Part shown: positions 1 to 4,966 of the stretch, in pieces
Layout: each line of letters opens with the position of its first letter
Position numbering within the stretch: position 1 is the first letter of the stretch
Source: UBA5336 sp039815055
Lineage (GTDB): Bacteria; Pseudomonadota; Alphaproteobacteria; Caulobacterales; Hyphomonadaceae
Reading direction: 5' to 3'
Assembly: GCA_039815055.1 (NCBI GenBank)
Contig: JBCCAA010000103.1
Location: 1 to 5,941, forward strand
DNA: 5,941 bases
Notes under the pieces: model-generated
What the model was told of the DNA's origin: nothing
Database searches by the model: none
Seen by the model: the letters and a program-made list of their open reading frames with translations, nothing else
Program-made: the position numbers and the translations under genes

Positions 1-151
1 AGGTGGGCTGCCCAAGACTCGGTCCGGCAAGATCATGCGCCGCATCCTTCGCAAGATCGCCGAAGACAGCTTCGACAATCTGGGAGACACATCAACCCTG
101 GCTGAGCCGGAAGTGGTGGGCGATCTGATCGAGAACCGGCAGAACAGATAG
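1..151 (+). CDS. acs: Acetyl-CoA synthetase, C-terminal end (partial)
   Basis: Only the last 49 codons and the TAG stop are in the window; the first full codon starts at base 2. Acetyl-CoA synthetase activates acetate with ATP and CoA through an acetyl-AMP intermediate in the cytosol. The visible piece opens with GLPKTRSGKIMRRILRK, the A10 motif of the AMP-forming acyl-CoA synthetases. Its lysine (codon at 29-31) is the one needed for adenylate formation, and in characterised Acs enzymes it is switched off by reversible acetylation. The tail then reads LGDTSTLAEPEVV, which matches the end of acetyl-CoA synthetase better than that of propionyl-CoA synthetase, so acetate is the preferred substrate call. 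The gene converges on the biotinyl-protein gene, with 35 bases between the two stop codons. Propionate use cannot be excluded from so short a fragment. Confidence 0.88.
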   Translation, partial: GGLPKTRSGKIMRRILRKIAEDSFDNLGDTSTLAEPEVVGDLIENRQNR

Positions 152-165
152 GTTGTGCGAAGAAA

Positions 166-208
166 GACCCTGCCTGGATGAGTCAGCTAGGTTGATGCAT
201 CCAGGGTC
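166..208 (-). terminator. Candidate intrinsic terminator of the carboxylase operon
   Basis: CATCCAGGGTC at 198-208 pairs with GACCC at 166-170 plus TGGATG at 175-180, giving 11 base pairs with a 4-base bulge (171-174) and a 17-base loop. An uninterrupted 8-bp core pairs 173-180 with 198-205. Read on the minus strand, the hairpin is followed at once by TTTCTT, as expected for a Rho-independent terminator of the minus-strand operon. One arm lies inside the last codons of the biotinyl-protein gene and the loop contains its stop codon. On the plus strand no T-run follows, so any effect on the acetyl-CoA synthetase transcript is doubtful. The bulge and long loop weaken the call. Confidence 0.42.
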
Positions 209-414
209 GCCGCGATCTGGCCCTCTTCTACAACATCGCCTTCAGCAATCTCCAGGGCGGTGATGGTTCCGGCGGTTGGCGCTGAGTAAGGCACCTCCAT
301 TTTCATCACTTCGAGGATGAAGAGTTCCTGCTCCGCTTCAACGGTATCTCCCGGTTTCACCAGGACTTTCCAAACCGATCCGCCGGTTTCCAATTCGATC
401 TTGTGTTCAGCCAT
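187..414 (-). CDS. Stand-alone biotinyl-domain protein (biotin carboxyl carrier subunit of an acyl-CoA carboxylase)
   Basis: This 75-residue cytosolic protein consists of one biotinyl/lipoyl-attachment domain. Such proteins carry biotin on a swinging lysine, taking CO2 from a biotin carboxylase to the carboxyltransferase. Seen in the sequence: the WKVLVKPGDTV strand near the N-terminus, the biotinylation motif EVMKMEVP with the target lysine at residue 38, and the mirror-image half APTAGTITALEIAEGDVVEEGQ. The usual motif is E(A/S)MKM, so valine before MKM is a mild variant. The length matches small biotin/lipoyl attachment proteins such as Bacillus YngHB, rather than the larger AccB, which has an extra N-terminal part. 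It lies 16 bases downstream of the carboxyltransferase gene on the same strand, surely in the same operon. A TTG one codon upstream (415-417) is an alternative start: AAGGAG at 427-432 is 9 bases from that TTG and 12 from the ATG. A lipoyl carrier is less likely, given MKM and the neighbour. Confidence 0.93.
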   Translation of the reverse strand: MAEHKIELETGGSVWKVLVKPGDTVEAEQELFILEVMKMEVPYSAPTAGTITALEIAEGDVVEEGQIAATLDAST

Positions 415-426
415 CAAGTAAGATGT

Positions 427-432
427 CTCCTT
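427..432 (-). promoter_or_regulatory. Ribosome binding site of the biotinyl-protein gene
   Basis: The minus strand reads AAGGAG, a near-perfect Shine-Dalgarno sequence. It overlaps the TAA stop of the upstream carboxyltransferase gene (TAAGGAG), which supports translational coupling of the two subunits. Spacing is 9 bases to a TTG and 12 to the following ATG, so the exact start is uncertain by one codon. Confidence 0.7.
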
Positions 433-1978
433 ATGGTCTCAGCGAAAATCCGCCGGGACCCAGCAAATCTGGCAGTAAGGGCTGCACTCGGTCGATCCAC
501 CGACACAGCATGGGACGGGTCTCGCGAGGGTCTATCAGTTCATGCACCGAAAGGGCTTCGCCCCGCGGGAACGGAGACTGGCGAGCCGCTAGCATCTCTT
601 CCAACTCCCGGCGTTTGGCATCCGGGTCTTCAGCAGCGGCGATCTCGCGATGGAATGCGACGGCGACACCACCCTCCACAGGCAATGGGCCACTTTCAGC
701 CGATGGCCAGGCCAGTACATAGGAGTCAGGTCCATAATGCGCCGCTTGCGCCACGCCGAAACTGCGCCGAACCATGACCGAGGCCCAAGGAACCGTAGTC
801 ATCGCGGACGTCAGCACAGTGCGCGCGCCATGGCGGATAGTGGCTTCCTTTTCTGCCTTCGAACCGATCATGAATCCCGGCTCATCGACAAAGGCAACGA
901 TGGGAATATGGAACGTCTCGCAAAGCTCTATGAAACGCTGGGCTTTCTGCGCGCCATCCGCTGTCATGGACCCTGCAAGGTGGCGCCCATCATTGGCCCA
1001 AACACCAATAGTCTGGCCGTTCAGGCGCGCAAGCCCGGTAATCTGACTGCGGCCATAGCCCTTTCCGATTTCAAAAAAGCTGCCCTGATCCAGGATCAGC
1101 AAGAGCGCCTTTCGCATGTCAAACGCCCGTCGGCGCTCGCGCGGAACGATGTCGAGCAGCGCTTCTTCCGCCCGGTCGACCGGGTCATCGCAGGCGACTA
1201 CGGGCGCGAGGTCCCAAACCGTGTTCGGCATGTAAGACAGAAATCGGCGAATCTGAGCGAAAGCGTCGCCCTCGTCCTCCGCACCATTGTCCACCGTTCC
1301 GTTTCGCGTGTGTATCTGCGCGCCGCCAAGCTCATCCTTCGTCAGCTTTTCGCCCATCGCACGCTCGACAACGGCCGGCCCCGCCACAAGGATCTGAGCT
1401 GTCGACTTCGACATCACGGAGAAATGCGAGGACACAAGCCGCGCCGCAGGCAAACCCGCCACAGCGCCAAGAGCGGCCGAAGCAACCGGGAGTGTGCCAA
1501 GCGTTTGAGCTACGGATCTGAAGCGCGACGGCGCGAACACGGGCGACGGCAGGCTTGGTCCACCCGACCCGCCCACACTTCCGCCAGCTCCTTCATGCAA
1601 TCGCACCAGCGGCACCTTGTATTGCAGAGCCAAATCTTCGGTATAGACCGATTTTCGAAGGCCCGCCGCGGATGGCGATCCACCCTTAAGCGTAAAGTCT
1701 TCACCGCCTACGATGACCCGTCTTCCATCGACCTTCGCGAAGCCGAGGATGAAGTTCGCGGGCGTGAAATCGAGCAGTTCTCCATTCTCGCCCCGCTCAG
1801 CCGCGCCCGCACCTTTGCCGATCTCCTCGAAACTGCCGTCATCAATCAAGGCGGCGATCCGCTCACGAATGGTCAGCCGTCCTTTGTCGTGCTGGCGTTT
1901 GATACCGGCCTCGCCGCCTTGACGCAGCGCCAGTTCACGGCGCCTTGAGATTTCATCGACTTCAGGTTTCCAGCTCAT
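431..1978 (-). CDS. Acyl-CoA carboxylase, carboxyltransferase (beta) subunit
   Basis: This 515-aa cytosolic enzyme moves CO2 from carboxybiotin to an acyl-CoA. It has the full-length PccB/AccD-like fold of two crotonase-type halves. The N-terminal half has the entry helix KGRLTIRERIAALIDDGSF (32-50), the glycine-rich oxyanion loop EGAGGSVGG (129-137) and LGGAQIHTRNGTVDN (217-231). The C-terminal half has DQGSFFEIGKGYGR (297-310), the second oxyanion region VDEPGFMIG (364-372), RHGAR (382-386) and RRSFGVAQAAHYGPD (404-418). The substrate is not known: at the position set as Asp in propionyl-CoA carboxylases (RKAYGGAYD) my hand alignment places Ala412. The ATG at 1978 is chosen because homology begins there; a GTG start at 2086 would add 36 residues unlike the family. 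No clear ribosome binding site precedes the ATG. The biotinyl-protein gene follows directly; no biotin carboxylase gene is adjacent. Methylcrotonyl-, propionyl- or acetyl-CoA carboxylation all remain possible. Confidence 0.92.
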   Translation of the reverse strand: MSWKPEVDEISRRRELALRQGGEAGIKRQHDKGRLTIRERIAALIDDGSFEEIGKGAGAAERGENGELLDFTPANFILGFAKVDGRRVIVGGEDFTLKGGSPSAAGLRKSVYTEDLALQYKVPLVRLHEGAGGSVGGSGGPSLPSPVFAPSRFRSVAQTLGTLPVASAALGAVAGLPAARLVSSHFSVMSKSTAQILVAGPAVVERAMGEKLTKDELGGAQIHTRNGTVDNGAEDEGDAFAQIRRFLSYMPNTVWDLAPVVACDDPVDRAEEALLDIVPRERRRAFDMRKALLLILDQGSFFEIGKGYGRSQITGLARLNGQTIGVWANDGRHLAGSMTADGAQKAQRFIELCETFHIPIVAFVDEPGFMIGSKAEKEATIRHGARTVLTSAMTTVPWASVMVRRSFGVAQAAHYGPDSYVLAWPSAESGPLPVEGGVAVAFHREIAAAEDPDAKRRELEEMLAARQSPFPRGEALSVHELIDPRETRPMLCRWIDRVQPLLPDLLGPGGFSLRP

Positions 1979-2060
1979 GGCGACAACATTTGCGTGTCGC
2001 TGGGTTGAAGTCAAAGTGAGGCCCGGTTCAAGAACGTGCGTTTCGTCGGAAAGTGCGAGA

Positions 2061-2070
2061 CTTGCGCAAG
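2061..2070. promoter_or_regulatory. Perfect 10-bp palindrome, candidate operator in the divergent promoter region
   Basis: CTTGCGCAAG reads the same on both strands. It sits near the middle of the 191-base region between the divergent carboxyltransferase and MATE genes and overlaps a weak minus-strand -10 candidate. Its place would suit a repressor or activator acting on one or both genes. It is short, does not extend outwards with matching bases, and no regulator gene is in the window, so its role is only inferred. Confidence 0.3.
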
Positions 2071-2096
2071 GTTTCCTTTGCGACACTATTGGTCAA
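2068..2096 (-). promoter_or_regulatory. Weak candidate promoter of the carboxylase operon
   Basis: On the minus strand TTGACC (2091-2096, five of six bases of the -35 consensus) is separated by 17 bases from AACCTT (2068-2073), a poor -10 match. It would give a leader of about 80 bases before the ATG at 1978. A second TTGACT lies closer to the gene, followed after 17 bases by AAATGT; used as a promoter it would make an almost leaderless message, which would fit the lack of a ribosome binding site. Neither is strong. Confidence 0.2.
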
Positions 2097-2159
2097 TCGA
2101 TTCCGCGACCCCACTTTAAGCATTGGGTCCGTTGGCCTGCACCCTGCCCCGCGACTAAC

Positions 2160-2163
2160 AGGA
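2160..2163 (+). promoter_or_regulatory. Ribosome binding site of the MATE gene
   Basis: AGGA lies 6 bases before the ATG at 2170. It settles the start there rather than at an in-frame ATG 117 bases upstream (2053), which has no such site and would add 39 residues not expected at the N-terminus of a MATE protein. Confidence 0.6.
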
Positions 2164-2169
2164 CACCTT

Positions 2170-3579
2170 ATGTCGACCTCACAGGCCATCTTCCTGAAAG
2201 GCAACCTGATGCGCCACGTGGCGGTCATGTCCGCCTCGGCAAGCATTGGGCTGGTCTCAATCTTTCTGGTCGATTTCGTCGATCTGCTTTTCATCTCCAT
2301 GTTGGGTGAACAGGAACTGGCAGCTGCGGTCGGGTTTGCCGGCACGATGTTGTTCCTGACCTTTTCAGTTTCGATCGGCATGACCATCGCCACAAGCGCC
2401 TTGGTCGCCCAACGGCTCGGGCAGGATCAAGCCGATGAAGCGCGGGCCATTGCCACAAGTGTGATGGTTTTTGGCGCCGCGATCACAACACTGCTTGCCA
2501 TCATTTGCTGGACCTTTGCACCAAATTTGCTCAGCTTGATCGGCGCCAAGGGCTACACTGCAGAGCTTGCCGTGCGATATTTCCGGATTGTTGTTGCGGC
2601 CATGCCCATTGGCGCAATCGGCATGATGGCGTCGGGCATCCTGCGTGCGCATGGCGACGCGCGCCGCGCCATGACGGTGACACTGACGGCTGGTGCGGTG
2701 AACGCCATACTCGACCCAATCTTCATCTTCGCCCTCGGTCTTGGCCTGGATGGCGCGGCCTACGCCTCGGTCTGCGCCCGCGCGGCGACCATGGTGGTCG
2801 CTCTCTATCCGATCTACCGCCATTATGGTGGCCTGGCCCCATTTGAAGCGGAACGGTTCAAAGCACATTTTGGTGCAATTGTCGCCATCGCCGCACCCGC
2901 CATGATGACCAATGTGGCCACGCCCATCGGCAATGGCATGGTCACCCGCGCTATCTCTGAGTTTGGCGATCAGGCTGTGGCCGCCATGGCTGTGGCCGGG
3001 CGCCTGACCCCGCTTGCCTTCTGCGTGATCTTTGCCCTGTCGGGGGCCGTGGGGCCGATCATCGGCCAGAACTTCGGCGCAAAGCAGTATGACCGGGTGC
3101 GGGGCGCACTTGTCACGGCAGTGAAGTTTGCCGCTGGCTACATCGTAGTGGTTTGGGCAGCTCTGCTCATCACGAATGGCTTCATTTCATCCGGATTCAA
3201 TCTCAGCGACGAAGGCGCCAACATCATCTTCTGGTTCGCATTGGTCGTGGCCCCATTGTATATTTTCAACGGCACACTGTTTGTGTCGAACGCCGCGTTC
3301 AACAACCTTAAACGCCCCCTGTACTCCACCGCTCTGAACTGGGGCCGCAACACAATCGGCGTGCTCCCGTTCATTTTTGTTGGTGGGCAAATAGGCGGCG
3401 CAGCGGGCGTGTTGATTGGCCAGGCCCTGGGCGGCGTACTGTTTGGTTTAGTCGGCTTTTGGCTCGCCTACAGGCTGGTCAATCGATATGAAACGGGCAA
3501 AGCGGACCCTGAAAAAGGGTTCAAGTTCGAGCTTTGGCGACAGCGTTCTGAGACCCCGTTCAGCTCACCGAGACACTAA
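2170..3579 (+). CDS. MATE-family multidrug/cation antiporter
   Basis: This 469-aa inner-membrane protein should have about 12 membrane helices in two six-helix halves. The family exports drugs, dyes or metabolites in exchange for Na+ or H+. Hallmarks seen: VDLLFISMLGEQELAAAVG (37-55), the first-helix motif with conserved Asp38 and LG...LAA; LRAHGDARRAM (158-168), the usual R-x-x-GD-x-R/K loop; NAILDPIFIFALGLGLDGAA (178-197), matching the N-x-x-x-DP...G-x-x-GAA motif; and GQNFGAKQYDRVR (299-311), the second-half signature. The charged tail after about residue 440 should be cytoplasmic. The length is typical. The gene is divergent from the carboxylase operon and convergent with the flavin oxidoreductase; CTAA at 3576-3579 contains both stop codons. 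Substrate and coupling ion cannot be told from the sequence. Confidence 0.94.
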   Translation: MSTSQAIFLKGNLMRHVAVMSASASIGLVSIFLVDFVDLLFISMLGEQELAAAVGFAGTMLFLTFSVSIGMTIATSALVAQRLGQDQADEARAIATSVMVFGAAITTLLAIICWTFAPNLLSLIGAKGYTAELAVRYFRIVVAAMPIGAIGMMASGILRAHGDARRAMTVTLTAGAVNAILDPIFIFALGLGLDGAAYASVCARAATMVVALYPIYRHYGGLAPFEAERFKAHFGAIVAIAAPAMMTNVATPIGNGMVTRAISEFGDQAVAAMAVAGRLTPLAFCVIFALSGAVGPIIGQNFGAKQYDRVRGALVTAVKFAAGYIVVVWAALLITNGFISSGFNLSDEGANIIFWFALVVAPLYIFNGTLFVSNAAFNNLKRPLYSTALNWGRNTIGVLPFIFVGGQIGGAAGVLIGQALGGVLFGLVGFWLAYRLVNRYETGKADPEKGFKFELWRQRSETPFSSPRH

Positions 3580-4877
3580 ATAGCCTGCGCCGCTTTCCAG
3601 GCTTTGGCACTGCGCGCAGCCTCGGACTGGGCCTTCAGGAAAGCCGAGAAAACGCCGAGGCCTGTGTTGGGATCAAAACCGTCGCCCATGCGCAGGATTT
3701 GCTCATAGTACCAGGCTTGAACGCCGAACCCGTTTATGGCTTTCAACAATCCGATGGGCGAAGCCGGGCCGAGAAGTCTGGTCGGGCCAAGCTTGAGCCG
3801 TTCTTCCCAACGCGCAGCTTCTGCAATTTCACCCGACAGCAGTTTCATCGGAATATCGGTGTCCACACAAAGCGGGCGCCCAAGGCCAATCAGATCCGTT
3901 TCGCCGGTCGTGAGCGCTTCATCCATAGCGAGGCGAGAGCGGAACCCGCCAGTGACCATGACCGGCATCATTGCACGCGCCTTCACATCCTTGGCATAGG
4001 TGAGAAAATAGGCCTCACGTTGACGCGTGGTTTCCGCCATCTCTGGATCAGGTGCGTCCAGCCCATCCTGGCCCATCATGCGCGGCTGCTCGTAGGACCC
4101 GCCGGAAATTTCTAGCAAGTCGACCGCCTCCGCGTTCAACATATCGACCACTTTCAGGCAGTCGGCATGGGTGAACCCACCGCGCTGGAAGTCGGCTGAG
4201 TTCAGCTTCACCGAAACTGTGAAATTCTTACCCGTGGCATTGCGCACCGCCGAAACACATTCGCGCAACAGCCGAGCCCGGTTCTCCAAGGGTCCTCCCC
4301 AGCTGTCTTTTCGACGGTTGGCGAGCGGGTTGAGAAAAGATGAGATCAGATACCCATGGGCAGCGTGGACCTGCACACCGTTAAATCCAGTCTCTTGGGC
4401 AACCCGGGCCGCATTGGCAAACGCTGCCACGACGGCGCGGACCTCATCGGCCTCCATTTCCCTCGGTGGCGCAAACACCTTTCCGGGCAAGTTGAGGGGC
4501 ACAGCGCTTGGCGCCGAAGGGCGCGGATTCACAGCCGCCGGGGTTTGTCGTCCGCCATGGCTGAGCTGCATGATCACCGGCGCGCCATGGCGCTTGGCTG
4601 CCTCAGAAAACGCTTCAAGGCTTGCGCGGGCGACGGCGTCCGTGCTGTCATCAATCACCACATTGCGCGGCTTTTCCAGGTGTTGGCGATCCACTTGAAC
4701 ATTGCCGGTGAGCATCATGCCGATCCCACCCTCAGCCCAACGATTGTAGAGCCGCTGGTGTCGCTCCGTGGCGCGGTTTTCGGGATCAGCGAGCCCTTCG
4801 GTCATGGCCGCTTTGGCCAAGCGATTGGGGAGGGTCAGGCCCGAAGGCAGTGTCAGCGGAGACTCAATGTTGATCAT
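3576..4877 (-). CDS. NAD(P)H:flavin oxidoreductase, Old Yellow Enzyme family
   Basis: This 433-aa cytosolic FMN enzyme has a TIM-barrel fold. The family reduces activated C=C bonds (enones, nitro-olefins and similar electrophiles) using NAD(P)H. Seen: PNRLAKAAMTEG (17-28) at the flavin site, with Thr26 where YqjM has Cys26; QLSHGGRQTP (104-113); HAAHGY (171-176), the paired histidines that bind the substrate carbonyl; the loop FLNPLANRRKDSWGG (181-195) and ENRARLL; VKLN with Lys224; and VTGGF (308-312) with GLGRP (331-335), which hold the FMN phosphate. It lacks the iron-sulfur and second flavin domains of 2,4-dienoyl-CoA reductases. It is longer than minimal members (about 340-370 aa) through a tail of some 70 residues containing FGVQAWYYEQILRMGDG. 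The ATG at 4877 is preferred because homology starts there; a TTG at 4904 would add nine residues. Neither has a clear ribosome binding site. The physiological substrate is unknown. Confidence 0.92.
   Translation of the reverse strand: MINIESPLTLPSGLTLPNRLAKAAMTEGLADPENRATERHQRLYNRWAEGGIGMMLTGNVQVDRQHLEKPRNVVIDDSTDAVARASLEAFSEAAKRHGAPVIMQLSHGGRQTPAAVNPRPSAPSAVPLNLPGKVFAPPREMEADEVRAVVAAFANAARVAQETGFNGVQVHAAHGYLISSFLNPLANRRKDSWGGPLENRARLLRECVSAVRNATGKNFTVSVKLNSADFQRGGFTHADCLKVVDMLNAEAVDLLEISGGSYEQPRMMGQDGLDAPDPEMAETTRQREAYFLTYAKDVKARAMMPVMVTGGFRSRLAMDEALTTGETDLIGLGRPLCVDTDIPMKLLSGEIAEAARWEERLKLGPTRLLGPASPIGLLKAINGFGVQAWYYEQILRMGDGFDPNTGLGVFSAFLKAQSEAARSAKAWKAAQAI
3582..3603 (+). terminator. Weak hairpin just after the MATE stop codon
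   Basis: AGCCTG (3582-3587) and CAGGCT (3598-3603) can form a 6-bp stem with a 10-base loop, starting two bases after the MATE stop and followed by only a short TTT. It lies entirely inside the end of the opposing oxidoreductase gene. It is too short and too poor in following T residues to be a convincing terminator, but it is the only candidate near this convergent junction. Confidence 0.18.
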
Positions 4878-4900
4878 CGACAACGAATATGGTGTTCCGG

Positions 4901-4937
4901 CCAATCCGTTAAGCGCAATTTAACCGAGGCAGATTGG
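4901..4937. promoter_or_regulatory. Nested inverted repeats in the divergent promoter region, candidate operator
   Basis: The inner dyad is GTTAA (4908-4912), a 7-base spacer and TTAAC (4920-4924). The outer dyad is CCAATC (4901-4906) matched by GATTGG (4932-4937), with unequal distances to the inner pair (1 and 7 bases). Both lie in the 89 bases between the oppositely directed flavin oxidoreductase and phospholipase-like genes, upstream of both. A 17-bp dyad of 5-bp arms is a common layout for a dimeric repressor site. The match could be chance, and no regulator gene is in view. Confidence 0.35.
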
Positions 4938-4953
4938 GGTCACAGACAAGTAT

Positions 4954-4957
4954 GGAG
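4954..4957 (+). promoter_or_regulatory. Ribosome binding site of the phospholipase-like gene
   Basis: GGAG lies 9 bases before the ATG at 4967 and decides for that start over an in-frame ATG at 4952, which has only a distant GGGG (12 bases) and would add five residues. The GGAG overlaps the G of that alternative ATG. Confidence 0.5.
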
Positions 4958-4966
4958 ACCTCGACC

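Noticed and set aside
650..1948. A 432-codon open frame on the plus strand opposite the carboxyltransferase gene
   Set aside because: It is antisense to a gene with clear family motifs throughout. Its product is rich in Arg, His and Ser with no recognisable domain, as expected for a mirror frame in GC-rich coding DNA.
1..1978. Acetyl-CoA synthetase, biotinyl protein and carboxyltransferase as one acetate-to-malonyl-CoA operon
   Set aside because: The synthetase is on the opposite strand and convergent, so it is not co-transcribed. Nothing in the sequence shows that the carboxylase uses acetyl-CoA.
1979..2086. Upstream GTG start for the carboxyltransferase, adding 36 residues
   Set aside because: The extra residues do not resemble the family, which begins near MSWKPEVDEI, and they would run across most of the divergent promoter region.
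2053..2169. Upstream in-frame start for the MATE gene, adding 39 residues
   Set aside because: The added segment is not membrane-like and the ATG at 2170 has AGGA at good spacing and fits the usual N-terminus of the family.
2365..2868. Minus-strand open frame of 167 codons inside the MATE gene
   Set aside because: The plus frame encodes continuous hydrophobic helices with MATE signatures; the antisense product is a low-complexity mix of charged residues and His.
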